Of a DNA stretch of 64,000 nt, positions 11,215 through 22,670 are shown in pieces. The position numbers were made by a program, and so were the translations under genes. The DNA is from Salvator merianae (lineage: Eukaryota; Chordata; Lepidosauria; Squamata; Teiidae), in contig QVOM02000073.1 of the NCBI GenBank assembly GCA_003586115.2, positions 62,903,599 through 62,967,598 of the forward strand. Direction: 5' to 3'. The notes beneath the pieces were generated by a model. The model worked only from the letters and a program-made list of their open reading frames with translations, did not search any database and had not been told where the DNA came from. Within the stretch, counting starts at the first letter, position 1, and the number at the start of each line of letters is the position of its first letter.

Positions 11215-11365
11215 GGAACTCTTCTTATATTATTTATTCATTTATTTATTTAAACTATTTATATATTGTTTACCATTAAAATATAATCTTGAAGAAGCTT
11301 ACAAAACTTGGAGAATAAAAATAATTAAAATCCTAACAGTCATATAAAAGCACGATTAAAATCAA
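11215..11365 (-). mobile_element. Antisense LINE tail remnant
   Basis: It starts with (ATTT)n on the + strand, then ATTTATATATTGTTTACC, CTTGAAGAAGCTTACAAAA and an A-rich run. Reversed, this is a decayed stem plus AAAT tail of the LINE type found throughout the window. Confidence 0.5.
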
Positions 11366-11369
11366 AGAT

Positions 11370-12290
11370 GGGGAAAACAAACAAGCATTCACTATGGAAA
11401 ATATTATTTGAAACACTTGTATGAGGAGAGCTGGTATTAGAATGTTTTGGGATTTGTGCTACTCATACGTATCATGGAATGGGAGTTTTTATGCCTCAGT
11501 TGATTCGTGGAACTGTTTCTTAGTCTTCCATAGCCATCTGTTTCCATATGCGACCTTGCTTTTGTTGAAGTTCAGCTTCCCAAGGAATAACCATTTTATT
11601 TAGAGACAAAATAAAATATAGGTAAGGGAGTTGTACTAGGCTACCTTTGCATTTAAATTGCACTGAGGTCAAATGGAATATGGAGCAGCACCTCATCAGT
11701 GCCATCTCTTGCAAACAGTTTGTGCACAATTGATGAATCACACCTTTAGCTAGGACTCATAAAAGCCATTTATTTTCTCATAAGCCTGGTCACCTCTGCC
11801 CTGATGAATGAAAGAAACTATACATAGAGAAGTGCCCAAAACAAACTTAAGTGTAGATTGAAAGTGTGTTAAGGTGTGTGCCAATGCTGTGGTGCATCCT
11901 GAAAAGAGCTTCCTAATTTAATCTGGAAAGCAGAAGTTGACATGTGCAGTTTCTGTCACATAGAGATACTGATCCTTGAAAGGAGACTCGAGAATCATAA
12001 TTAATTCCCCAAGGAACAATTTCAGAAGAGGCAAGCACACAGTACATAATAAAAAATGATTAGAGCTGCAGGATCACAAGTGAAATGTGGTCCAAATAGT
12101 GTTTTGTTTCTAGCATATTTAGAAAATAATGCATCATTGCAAAGTTCACTGCTGTCTCTTTACAATACTTATTTTTGTGTCTTTGCAACAGGTATTCTTG
12201 ATGCCTCACTAATTGTTCAGTCCTGGGAATCTACAACCAAATATCCTAGATCTGGTTATAAATTTTGAATGCTTATACATCTTTTTTTTC
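11370..12290. other. No gene recognised
   Basis: AT-rich sequence with short frames only and no repeat match. Confidence 0.5.
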
Positions 12291-12293
12291 CAT

Positions 12294-12649
12294 GGGCCTG
12301 TTCACACTTTTAATCTACAGCTTGGCTGCGAGTAGCTAGATAGCTCCCAGTCCGCAGTGTTCACACCCTCTTCTGGGTGTGAACACTGCGAGTGGGTGGG
12401 GTGGGACTGTGCAGCTCTGGCCCTAACTTTGTCTGCACAGTCACATGCTGCATCCTGATCACCATGACAATAAACAGACGTTGCTGTGTCCACTGTCATG
12501 GCAATTGGGCTGCATCCGCACTGCAAGTGCTGATGGCCCAGTATGGGACTATTCTAGCACTCAAAGTGCATATGGCTGCCCTGCCACTAGGACTATCCCA
12601 GGCTTGTATGTTATTGTTAATACCATATTAGGCTGGTTAGTGCAAGCCC
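12294..12649. mobile_element. hAT-like MITE, family H (copy 2)
   Basis: The termini GGGCCTGTTCACACTTTTAA and GGTTAGTGCAAGCCC are degenerate inverted repeats. The interior aligns with 15575-15745 (GAGTGGGTGGGG, CTGATCACCATG, CTGTCATGG) and with 36860-37000 (GGCCATCCGCACTT-like block, GATGGC(C/T)CAGTA). A perfect 16-bp-arm hairpin lies at 12353-12390. No transposase is encoded. Flanking 8-mers do not match, so the target-site duplication has decayed or the ends are slightly off. Confidence 0.6.
12353..12390. repeat. Perfect hairpin inside family H MITE
   Basis: CGCAGTGTTCACACCC pairs exactly with GGGTGTGAACACTGCG across the 6-base loop TCTTCT. It repeats the element's own terminal-like motif GTTCACAC and may be a subterminal transposase-binding palindrome. 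That role is inference. Confidence 0.7.
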
Positions 12650-12919
12650 AGCCTTTGATTCCACTGAGACAAGAACATGTAGTACTGTAATGATGTACAA
12701 AAACATAACTAATCTCAGTCATTGAGATGGAATTGCTCTTCATCTCTTTGGGCACATGAGAGAATCACCAACAATATGAACAGGATTAAACTCAGAATAT
12801 GTATTAGCAGTGTATGTTGAGTGCACGCCTTCACTTGGGATTCCAGCTTTCCTGTGTCCCCACACATTGAAATGTTGTAGCTCTTTGCTGTAGCAAATGT
12901 GAATAATTGGGTGATATTA

Positions 12920-13420
12920 AGACAATTTCTGCACGTACTAAGGGGCCACAAAGTCCACTTCTTATCCTCTTTGCTTCACATCTTAGTACAGACCTGCGAG
13001 GCCCCACCCACCACTGGTATGCTCCATCCACCCTGGGTGGAGTGTAATCCCAATCAAGGAGGTCCTGATCAGGATTACCAGTAGACCTCTGCGTCAGGGT
13101 CTACCAGTGGACTGCCAGGCCCCGTTCCAGAACATCAAACTATGCAGGGGCACACCTCCCATGTTTGGGACGACTGGGGACCCATTTTTGAAAAGGGTCC
13201 CCAAGTGGCTTTAAGAGTAGGAACATTCATTCTGAACCCTCAGAGGCCAACCCCCAAAGCTCATATGAGCTTTCGAACTGGTGCAGGACTGGTCTGGATC
13301 AGCACCATCATGCAGATGGTGCTGTTCAAGACCACACCTTTCTGTGATCCAAACCAGTGGGCCTGGCTGGTCCAAACTTAATGATTTGGATTACCGAGAA
13401 AGGGAGTGCAGAAAGGACCT
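12920..13420 (+). mobile_element. hAT-like MITE, family F (copy 3)
   Basis: The ends carry TTTCTGCACGTAC and GTGCAGAAAGGACC. The interior aligns closely with 3650-4100: GAGGCCCC(A/G)CCC, GGATTACCAGTAGAC, CAGCACCATCATGCAGATG, CCAGTGGGCCTGGCTGGTCC. It is non-coding. Confidence 0.65.
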
Positions 13421-13548
13421 AAGAAGGACAAATGATGTGATCTGTTATATACTAAAGTATATTCTTGAGGAGATCTGTTTAGGACAGTTGCTGTTTCTTA
13501 GTCTAGTTTTCAAAGATGTCTTAGCACAGTATAAGCAAGGTAAGTGAA

Positions 13549-13680
13549 AAGGAAGGAAGAGGGGAAGGAAGGAGGGAGGGAGGGAGGGAGGGAGGGAGGG
13601 AGGGAGGAAGGAAGGAAGGAAGGAAGGAAGGAAGGAAGGAAGGAAGGAAGGAAGGAAGGAAGGAAAGAAAGAAAGAAAGA
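13549..13680 (+). repeat. Purine microsatellite (GGGA)n-(GGAA)n-(AAAG)n
   Basis: A continuous all-purine tetranucleotide array changes unit from GGGA through GGAA to AAAG. The Lys/Glu/Gly-rich frame on the + strand and the Pro/Ser/Phe-rich frame on the - strand are translations of this array and not genes. Confidence 0.95.
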
Positions 13681-13689
13681 AATAGTTTA

Positions 13690-14310
13690 CACTGATAAAC
13701 TTAGGAAGGAAGAAGAATCCATTCCTCACCACCACCACCATCAAAAGGCAAGGCAAACTGCTTTGCTCAAACCCATCCTCATCTGCCATGAACAAGATGG
13801 GTTTATTTCTATTACAACAATCCTCAATCTTCATGGATGCATAGCCAGAAGGCAGTTTGCAGGCTTCCCCTGGTCCACAGGCCACCAGTTAAGAAAGACG
13901 TTGATTTATGTAAAGTAAATTGCTTGATTAAAAGGAAGAGACGGTGTTAACACTCACACACAGCTGAATTATAGTTATCCCTTGGGGTAAGCAATTTCCA
14001 GTTACTAAAGATCTCAGTGCCATTCTTAGAGTTGATTCATGTCTTTTTAATTTCATCGCAAAATGCAAATGGACACTGATGGCATCTGTTCACTATCATA
14101 GGAGGCTGACAGCAAAGGCACATGTCAAAGCAAAATGTTATCATGCTAAAATGAAGTAGTAGGCAAACCGGAAGGAGTCTATGAATTTAAAGGAGTCTTA
14201 AAATGAGTTTGCATCATTCAATACAAGTGAGAATTCCTTCTAGGACCATCAAACAAAGTACTCCCTACCTAATGGAAATGCCCTGTCTTTAACAGTTTGC
14301 TAAACCAAGT
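13690..14310. other. No gene recognised
   Basis: It contains a short CACCAC run near 13725. No exon or recognised repeat otherwise. Confidence 0.5.
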
Positions 14311-14314
14311 TAGA

Positions 14315-14470
14315 GAAGGATTATAGCCCAGTGGTAATACAAGCAGCCTGGAAAGCAGAGAGTTGCCAGTTCAATCCCCAGCCACTCCCCAGAAGCAGGA
14401 CCACTTATCTCTACCAAGAAAACCACAGGGAGGTGCCCATGGGGACTGCTTCTTGTCTTTCTTTTTACTC
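14315..14470 (+). mobile_element. tRNA-derived SINE (Sauria-type), sense
   Basis: The A box is TAGCCCAGTGG (14324-14334) and the B box is CAGTTCAATCCC (about 14367-14378). The body then reads CTCCCCAGAAGCAGG, ACCAAGAAAACCAC and GAGGTGCCCATGG, matching the antisense copy at 9455-9675. The 3' end is lost or replaced by the GGGA run near 14525. Confidence 0.75.
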
Positions 14471-14523
14471 CCCTTGTTCTTTCTGTTGCAACATTATTTT
14501 TTCTAGAAGAGAAGTAGAAGAGA

Positions 14524-14549
14524 AAGGAGGGAGGGAGGGAGGGAGGGAT
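14524..14549 (+). repeat. (GGGA)n short array
   Basis: About six GGGA/GGAG units follow an A/G-rich stretch downstream of the SINE. This could be a microsatellite seeded by the SINE tail. Confidence 0.85.
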
Positions 14550-15560
14550 GGTTAACACATAATATTTATCTCTGGTTGGGATTTTGATGATTTACTGAAG
14601 ATGATGTAATAGTAAAATAATGACTAGTTTGCATGCACATTTAAAAAAAAAAATATGGTAGGAAAAATGGTCTTCCACAAACATTACAAAACTTGTCATC
14701 TCAGATGTGTAAGGGAGCACTTAACTGCCATGACGAAGGGAAAGCACAAAGCTGGGACAAAGTTTGATTTATTTCTAGCTGTTTTCCTGTGCAAATACAT
14801 GAAGAAATCAAGCTTTTAGGAAGGGTCACAGCTGGCGTTAAGCACAAGAAGACCATTTATAATTCATTTAATTAATAATAACTTATGCGTCGTCATTTGT
14901 CTAAGTATATGTGATCTTTTCATTGTTTTGATATAACTATAATGGCTAGGACTTTTGTGTCAAAAAACTGTCCCTTGTAAGGAGCAATAGTATAACAGCT
15001 TTGATCATCTGCTAGCTTTCTTAATATAGACATGCACTTTCACCCTTCCTTCACACACCAGTAGGATACATTGTACAGATGCTGTCTAATGTACGATACA
15101 GAACAGCAAAACATGCTTTCTTTGCCCATATGGTTTCATCATGCACATGTAGACAAGCTGCAAGGTTTCTCAAATGACACAAAATAAGTGTTTAATCTAA
15201 GACCCTTTTGTGTTTGTGGTCCAAGCTGATGGGCCATCCTCCCTACGAACATTTGATTTGCCTTTCTACCTGTCCACCATGAATGCTTATAATGGTCCAT
15301 GTTTGTTTTAAAACTGCAATTTAAAAAAGATGTCAGCAGTGGAACTAATTTTTTAAAGGCAGATGACTTCAGATGCCTGTTCTGAGTAGTCAAGTTAAGG
15401 GTGATGTGTAAACAAGTTTCAAGAAAGCAGAATTGAGGGGGAAGTGGCACCTTGCCATGGATAATGCTGGAAGCATCATAAAAGAAAAATACAAAACATT
15501 TCTTGAGAAAAAATGATACTTATCCAAGCATCAACTGCTCCAGATAAAAAAAGGCAAGCT
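14550..15560. other. No gene recognised
   Basis: AT-rich sequence. A - strand frame at 15139-15450 has no signature. Confidence 0.5.
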
Positions 15561-15564
15561 GAAG

Positions 15565-15998
15565 CAGTCATACTCAGACTCTTCCGGGTGCGAATGCTGT
15601 GAGTGGGTGGGGCAGTATGACTGTAGCTGCACAATTGCATGCCCCATCCCTGATCACCATGGCAATGACTGGACATTGCCATGACCGCTGTCATGGTAGT
15701 CAGGCCAACCATCCACACTTTGAATGCTGGAAGCCCAATACAGGTCTTCTACAGCCCAGAATGTACAGGCCCTGAGTCTCTCCCTTCCTTCATCATGTAC
15801 CTTACAGTGTAATCTACTAAGTATTATATTGCAACAAAAAATTATATTCCCAAACCAGAAATGGGTGCGAATGCACTTTACCAGGAGCGCACTAGCTGCA
15901 GTTGGAGTCTGCTCCTGATTGCATGGGCTGCCACATGGTGCAGACATACTTGCCTAGTGAGCATCTGCATGTTCACTAGGCATCAAGTGCAAAAACGA
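15565..15998. mobile_element. hAT-like MITE, family H (copy 3, interrupted)
   Basis: 15575-15745 aligns with 12370-12545, sharing CTTC(C/T)GGGTG, TGAGTGGGTGGGGC and CCTGATCACCATG. 15855-15995 aligns in reverse with 8895-9070 and ends in AAGTGCAAAAACGA, like copy 1. The sequence between them (about 15760-15850) is not shared and may be an insertion. Confidence 0.5.
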
Positions 15999-16554
15999 CT
16001 TCTAATTAAGCAAACAATCCAAAACCAAGACCACCAAACAGATCTAATCAATACATCTGAAATTTACTGTTCATTAAAAGAATTCCAAGCACCAATGTCA
16101 TCCTCTTATCTAATTTAACTGTCTTTCACACAGTAACACTGGACCTTCTCAAGAGCCTGCTTCAATGCTTTGCCATTTGCCCTTCTTAGAAGAAAATACC
16201 AAAACATCTCACTACCTTTATGTTAATGACCTCAGATACCAATTCCATGCTGATTGCAGAGCCAAGTTATTTTTTCCGATATTGGAGGACTTTCCAGGCC
16301 ACTCGGACAAATTTTGCACAGCACTACATTTGGAGGACCAATACCCAAAGATCTCTTAGAATGTTGCAAAATTTTGCTCTGTTTCAATAAAGACCTCTGA
16401 GTCAGTGATTTCCTCCTCCTCCTATATATATTATAATTATTCAATCTCTGGTTGTTCATCTGCTTTTCCTTTATGTGGTATACAAGTCTATGACTGTAAC
16501 AATAATAAACAAAACTTTCATAAGTTCAATTAAAGCAAATTGTATCTAAGTCAG
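15999..16554. other. No gene recognised
   Basis: AT-rich sequence without a repeat match. A polyadenylation-like AATAAA occurs near 16386 but no transcript structure is visible. Confidence 0.45.
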
Positions 16555-16680
16555 CTAAGTTGTTTCCCCTTCCCCCAGGATCAGTTCTAGTTTGGTCACC
16601 AGTCAAACCTAAACTTTAGTCCTTTAAGAATCTTGCTTGTGGGAATGCTGCTAAACTCATGTACATAGTTGTTCCTGTAA
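16555..16680 (+). mobile_element. Family A LTR-like repeat, 3' fragment
   Basis: The stretch AAGTTGTTTCCCCTTCC through CTGGTTTGGTCACCAGTC-like text, GTCAAACCTAA, CTTGTGGGAA and GCTGCTAAAC matches the reverse complement of 30445-30570. It corresponds to the distal part of family A, which the copy at 20505 lacks. Confidence 0.65.
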
Positions 16681-16854
16681 CAGCTGGATAAACCTACCTG
16701 GATGCTAAGATTAGCAGGGAATGACCAGTTCTTAGTGTTACTAGCTCGTTTGGATCGAGGAATGGTGATGTGTGAGAGAGTCTCACTTTAAGAATCTATC
16801 TTTCATATATGGAGCAAATGGACATTGTCATCTTATTTTTCTCAATGACTGGTC

Positions 16855-16869
16855 AACACACACACACAC
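16855..16869 (+). repeat. (CA)n microsatellite
   Basis: Seven CA dinucleotides. Confidence 0.9.
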
Positions 16870-17840
16870 CTTCATTTTTACTGTTATTTTATATTGCTGT
16901 TTTGCTCACTCTTTATTAGTTTGAGGTTTTATTTATGATTTTTAACTATGGGTTCTTTAAAATGATGATATTTTCTAACTCATCTTTGGACTATATGACA
17001 AAGGTCAGGCTATAAGTATGGTTACTAAATAACTTTAACTTCTCTACCATCTTATACTTATAGTTGTCCAAAGTCAATATAATAGCACATCTAATAGGTT
17101 GTGGATTTGTTGCATTTTAAAGATATTCAGGCCTACTACCATGAAGATGTAGAACCAAATGTCTTTATTGTGCAGTTTCATGGCATAAGATTAATATGCA
17201 TTTAGATAAAATAACCAAGGAGTATAGTGCCAAAGGGAAGAATTAACATTTTAATTGCAATATAAATATGCCACTGCCTTTCTCATTTAAGTAAAGAATG
17301 GGAGCTTATATAATATCGAAGGACTTATGATAATAATATATTGCACCTGATAGCAGATTTAGACTAGTAACAGTACAATTCAAGCTGAAGTTTATGTTGC
17401 ACGTACTGATAATGTTAGTCCTTGCATATGAGGACTGACCACATCAAAAATTCATCATGAGTTGGAGGACCATAAGTAATTTTGCTTATTCTATTTTCAG
17501 TTTCTTTTCATAAACATAGAATGTGTCAGTTTTAAAGGTGGTTGGTGTTCTTATTCATACACTTCAGGAATTTCTCAAACTGGAGGCTTATATAGGCAAA
17601 AATAAGAGTTAGAAGCTTAAATTGTTTGCTTTTAGAAATACCGCTTAGTAACATGGCACTACTGGGTAAGTTTTTCTATATTTTTCTCACTTCCCTGTAT
17701 TTCTGACTGTTATTCAGAACAATCTACAGATGGAGACATTTGCATTTGTAAATATAAAAGCAATATGTTAATGATTTATTCCATATCACTAATACAAGAG
17801 AAATCTTTAACGTACAAGAAATGCAGAGGTGAAAGTCTAA
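16870..17840. other. AT-rich, no gene recognised
   Basis: Long AT-rich stretch with no open frame above background and no repeat match. Confidence 0.55.
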
Positions 17841-17844
17841 CTAA

Positions 17845-18400
17845 GGCCCTTTCCACACTTAACTCTGGTGCAGTTCAGGAAGGATTTTAAGGGGCCTGAC
17901 TTCCACATACTACTGTGAGATAGCTCTGCCCCCACCCCCTCAATCTGTCTGCATCAGATGGAGCATAGAACAGAACAGGAAGCCAAATTGGCACCCTATC
18001 CTGCTTTATCAGTAGACCTCAAAATTGAGGTCGACCATATTAATGGGTTCATGAGGGACCCTTTTTTTGCCGTGCTGCAGGAAATTCTGACAGAAATAGT
18101 ACACCACCAAAAGAGGCCCTCCCAGAAAACCTAAAGCCAAGAACTTTTGCTCCTGGCCTTCAGAGCTTGTGCACCAGCTCCAAGGCCTGGACCCAGCCTT
18201 TGGAGTTGGAACTGAGAATGGGATGGGATAGGCTGTCTGAAATGCAGATGGCCCTGTCCAACTTCTTCAGTAAGCTAATCCAGGATGAGGATATGTACAG
18301 TAACCTATTTGTGATGGAAGAAAGATGGCGGACTCACATATTTGCATATTTAATGACACCAAAGAGCTGATTCTCTGTGTTAGAAGGACCAAGGGAGATT
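17845..18400 (+). mobile_element. hAT-like MITE, family F (copy 4, diverged)
   Basis: It starts AAGGCCCTTTCCACACTTAAC. Internal blocks such as CAGTAGACC, GTACACCACCAAAA, CCAAGAACTTTTGCTCCTGG and a GCAGATGG block correspond to 3700-4070 and to 57120-57180. The right end is vague. It is non-coding. Confidence 0.5.
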
Positions 18401-18609
18401 AAAATCAGTGACTAACAGTTCCCTCATTGTTTGCAAGTTTTGATATCCATGTTGATTTTCAGAAACCTAAACCCCACAGAAACTCTATGTGTATGTGGGT
18501 ATATATATATTGCTAGACAGATAGTAAAAGGGTAAGTTCTGTCTTCAACACACCTTGCCATTGCTTCACAGTTGTTGGCTTCCAATCCATTTCTGAGCCA
18601 AATGTAATG

Positions 18610-19064
18610 TTCTGCCTTTAACCTTTAAAGTCCTAAATGGCTCAGGACCTGGTTACTTCAAAGAGCACTTGCTTCCATATCGTTCTTACTCATAGACTAC
18701 AATCTGCTACAAAAGCTCTGATTTGTGTGCTGCTGCTGAATGAAGTAAAGTGGTAGTCACTTGAATAAGAGCATTTTCAGTGCTGGCACGCCAACTTCGG
18801 AATAACCCCAGAGAGATCCACCTGGAACTATCATAATATGCTTTTAGGCACCTATTTTTAACCAGGCATTTTAGATAGCAGAGCCCGGTGGTGCTATTCA
18901 AATGTGTTTTATTCTGCTCTCTTAACTTGCGATAGTGTTTTATGCATTTTTAGTGTATTTTATTTTAATCCATGTTTTTGATCTTTGTTTTATTTTTTAA
19001 AAAATGCCTAAAATGCAAGTGAATTATATCTAGATGGACTAACCCCATTATTTAAAATAAATAA
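18610..19064 (+). mobile_element. L2-clade LINE, 3' end of ORF2 plus 3' UTR (decayed)
   Basis: AAAGTCCTAAATGGCTC at the left is the KxLNGL motif near the C-terminus of L2-type reverse transcriptase proteins. About 18773-18825 still encodes FSVLARQLRNNPREI, matching the family's FSVxAPRLWNSLPLEIR. A TTTTAATCC-type 3' UTR and a (AAATA)n-like tail follow. Frameshifts are present. Only the end of the element is here, as is usual for 5'-truncated LINE copies. Confidence 0.7.
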
Positions 19065-20504
19065 TTGGTCAGAGAAAGACTCCAATCTGCACACCCCAAA
19101 CTCTACCCCTTGCATTGGCCCTGGAGAGAGTTCTTCCATGGACAAATAGAAGGACTTAATGACTAGACCTTTCTTTGATTCTAGTACCTGGAATTATCTA
19201 GTTTTGATTTCTAGAATTGAGTAGACTTCATATGTCTCCTTAATATGATAATAGACATGTACGCTAGAAAAAAGAAATCTAACTTTTAGCATTCTAAATG
19301 AGCTATGTGTCTGTCTCGTTGTTGTTGTTTTTTACTCCTCAAGGGCTTTCTTCCCCTTATTTCATAAATTCCGGATGTAAAATCTAACTTACACTATATT
19401 AAAAATGAATGTTGGAGCATTAACTTTAAAAGTATTCTCATCCAGAAGCTCATTTTTTCACTGAGATTTCCTCTTTCCAGTTTGATGACTGTAAAATAAA
19501 GGTTCTGCCCTGCAGGAATAGGGTATGAGTTCAGCACATAGAAACCATATGCTGGAACTAAGGCAAAGGAACACAGAATAGAACCCATATTTTGGAGCAG
19601 ACAAAGCACTATTCATCATTTACCTAGCAGCTCTTTTTGCGTTTTGAAAGATCAGATCTCAGGCTGCATCCACACAGGTGGCAGGGACTGCCTAGCGAAG
19701 GCCCCCTGGATGTGTATTGTACCTCTGAGGGCTGGCAAGCACTCTTAAGTGCTCATTCCACTGCCTTCAAGATGGATACTGGCCATGCTAGTGACCTTCA
19801 AGCCTTATATTGAAATGTGCTGAAAATGGCCACCTTCTGGGGTTATTTCTGCCATATCCCCCAAACAGGCCTATGCTTCAAAACCAGGACATTTTAGCAA
19901 GCACTTCAGCCCATACAGAGCTACAATCCCCCATTGTGGGTATACTGTAAGAGGTTGTGAGTATTACTTGCAAGAGGTACTTGCTATTTTGTCATCCCTA
20001 AACTACAGAACAATAGCATGATTTCCCAACCTCCAAATAAAGAAGTAAAAGGCCTTAATTTTAAACTTAGGCACAGACCACATATGGCTCCTTTAAAGCA
20101 TAAATTTTCTATAATGCCCTCTGCTTTGAAGGTTTTGTCAAAAATCCTGTCCACAGTCACATCAGAAAGAGTGCAGCAGTTACTCCTAGATTGAACACAT
20201 TCATACATTCAACCCAGTTGGTTACACAAATGTTTATTCCCAAAGTTTCTTTTCTTTTTTTTCTCCTCCAGACTGCCGTGGTATATCTTTTTGCAACCAG
20301 ATATGTGAAGCACAAGTGTAGGAAACTGGAGTGGAAGGTGCAAGTAATCATTGGGAAGCGTGACTTTGCTTTGCTGGCTTTACTGTTTGTCTGTGCCTGC
20401 TTCCTGCCAAAAATCCCTTTTGTTAAGTTGTTTGTCCCACAGGACAATTAACCCTATCAACCAGCAAGGTGTAAGTTCTCCTGCTTCCTTCCTTAGTCTT
20501 AGTA
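19065..20504. other. No gene recognised; possible MITE start near 19663
   Basis: GGCTGCATCCACACAGGTGG at about 19663 resembles the termini of other MITE-like elements here. A pyrimidine tract plus AG at 20270 with an open frame to 20451 looks exon-like, but its frame does not match the 2257 candidate exon and it has no recognised domain. Confidence 0.4.
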
Positions 20505-21150
20505 CTTTCAGGTATTCTCCTCAACTTTGCTTAAAGGTTACTCTTCCCTCCTTCCCACTTTTATTGTTCAAACTAATAAAAACCAATTCCATTTTTTTTT
20601 TAACAACAAAAAAAGAGAATTATGGCTTGGTGCAGTCATCCCAGTTCATTTCAGGTGCACAAATGATATGAGGCAATGGAGAGTAGCAATTGATAGAACC
20701 AAACTGGCATGTCATGGGGGAAGAGTTCATTACATAGAGGGGCTCCGACCTGTAGTGCCACCTCTACTCAGTTGCTATATTGGGTTCAACTAGACCTTAA
20801 TCTCCCATGGAATACTGCTGGTCCATTCACAGCAAAAAGCTCTGATTGGTTGGAAAATTCCTATGCACAGCACACCTGGCTGAGCTCTCAGTTCCATTTT
20901 TCTATCTTGCCCCTAGTCTGGGAAATATTAGGAATCTGTACTTTATGTTCTTTTGCTGTGGTTACAGTAAAACTTATTCTGTGTGTTACAACTTACTGTT
21001 TATCCACTTTAGGAATCTCACTCTTCCAGCTGCCAGTACTATTTGACTAATCCACCCAACTTGGATATTGTTGCCACGCACTGTTTAATAAAGTTATTTT
21101 CTGTGTGCCTTCTACTGTCAATAAAGCCAAGTTATTTCCACCCAGCAAGG
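20505..21150 (+). mobile_element. Family A repeat, LTR-like (copy 1)
   Basis: It aligns over about 600 bp with the reverse complement of 30570-31215. Shared blocks are ATTATGGCTTGGTGCAGT / ATTGTGGCTTAGTGCAGT, GGGGAAGAGTT(C/G)ATTACAT, CTCTGATTGGTTGGAAAAT / CTTATTGGTTGAAAAAT, GGAATCTGTACTTT and CCAACTT near 21060. It contains a CCAAT-type ATTGG box and AATAAA signals near 21088 and 21121. These are consistent with a solo LTR, but no primer-binding site or internal region was found, so the class is inferred. Confidence 0.65.
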
Positions 21151-21159
21151 GGAAGGTCA

Positions 21160-21620
21160 CTACAAGCACAGCACATTTCCCCTTCCACGTTAAAACAAGC
21201 AATCACTTACTTTAAACTGGCAGCATGTTGGCGGCATACTGCTGGGTGTCCCTGGCTCTCAAATCACGGTGAGGGAATCCTCAATCACAGTTTACGTGGA
21301 TGGGGAGGTTCCCCCCCCCATCCCATGACAATTTTGGCTATGATTTTGAGACAGGTGGAGGCAACATCTTCCTCACTCCCTTGACTCGAGAGAAGGAGGG
21401 AAGAGCTAGCCTCCACCCTCCAGTTTCAAAATTACAGCTGATCCTGCCATAGGGGTAGGATGAGGAGAAAGCCTCCCTCGCTCATTAAAATAACAGCTAG
21501 GGATTCCCTTGCTGCAGTTTGATAGTTGGGGAGGAGGGCTTTCTTCACCCTCAGAATTGAAGCAGTTGAATTCCCAGCTTCAAATGTGAAGAGGGGGTTC
21601 AAACACAGAGAATAGCCCCA
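21160..21620. repeat. Large imperfect foldback (~460 bp)
   Basis: The arms pair around a centre near 21385. GCTATGATTTTGAGAC with GGTGGAGGC on the left faces GCCTCCACC with GTTTCAAAATTACAGC on the right. Further out GGATGGGGAGG faces CCTCCCTCGC-like text, and GTGAGGGAATCC faces GGGATTCCCTTGC. It is G+C-richer than its surroundings. It is most likely a foldback MITE, with its right edge next to the family E copy. Confidence 0.6.
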
Positions 21621-21639
21621 TGGGCCATTCCCCGTGTTT

Positions 21640-21840
21640 GAATATGCAAACACCAGCACATGAACCATTAAGTCCCTTCAAATGGCCACTGCTGAGACCT
21701 GTTTGAAGGGCTCTCGGAGATCTTCAAACAGCTCTGCAGTAGAAGTGCTTGTTGCGGCATGGCAGGTATAAAGCACAGTTCCACCTCTGCATTAAATGTG
21801 CAATGACGGGGCAGTGTTCTACAGTGTATCCTGTCCTGAT
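21640..21840 (+). mobile_element. Unnamed interspersed repeat (family E), copy 2
   Basis: It matches 355-570: ACCATTAAGT, CTGTTTGAA, GCTCTCGGAGATCTTCAAAC with AGCTCTGCAG, then GGGGCAGTGTT. It directly follows the foldback at 21160, so foldback and E may be one composite element. Confidence 0.5.
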
Positions 21841-22670
21841 ATTCAAAGCAAACCCTAATTTTATCAAGTTGGTGTTTGAAACCAGATACTTGAGTTGATT
21901 TTAATACTGATATTATCAATGGTTTTCTGCTACAACTTCCTTCTCACTACGGAAGACAAGGCCATCCTGAGAAAGAAGCGCTCAGCAGCAGCAGCACACA
22001 CTTCTCCATTACAGTCAATACTGTAAAGGTACCCTCAAGAGTTCTTTATTCTGCTCTACCTAAAAGGTACTTTCTCAGATCCACAGGATACACCTAGTGC
22101 ATGGTAAGAGCAACTGTGTGTGATGGGAACGTCCTCTGATCACCTCATCCCCCACATGTGGATTTAGCATTAGAAAGCTTGTGAGGTTGTTTGGTGCTTG
22201 CACTATTGTCCGTTCAACTCAAGGCAAAGACCTTTTGATCTTGTAAGTCATTTTTAATTCTTTAATTTTCTACACTCTTTTACGTTCATCAAGATCTCTT
22301 TTTTCTAATATTAAATCAAATGTAGCATTCATGTTGTTTTCAGATTCTGAATGGAAACAGCATATTGGCAAAGCCTTTAGATAACTCTCATAATTTGCAA
22401 TCAGTGGTTCTTTACTCCTCACCTCCCCTATTTTTGTTCTTTTTTTTCTTTACCCTTTTGTGAAGAAGATATGCTTGGAAATTGTTTTGTTCGCTGCCCA
22501 GAGGAACATTAGTTAGGGCCGTTCAGGTTTCTGTGTGCAAAGGGTAAGAATTTTGAATATATCTGAGGAAGAGAGGGAAAAATAGTGTGAACTAATAGTG
22601 ACAGCTTGGGTAAGCATAAGTAGCTTAACTTTAGAAATACTATTTTCTGTTAACTTTGGCTGCATCTCCA
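21841..22670. other. No gene recognised
   Basis: AT-rich sequence with a T-rich run near 22441 and no exon or repeat match. Confidence 0.5.

Noticed and set aside
13445..13918. Long frames on both strands around the purine array
   Set aside because: The protein text is simply the translation of GGGA/GGAA/AAAG repeats.
20271..20451. Exon-like segment with strong pyrimidine tract and an open frame containing YLFATRYVKHKCRKLEWK
   Set aside because: Its open frame needs phase 0, which does not follow from the candidate exon at 2257. The donor is weak, and no domain or second line of evidence supports it.
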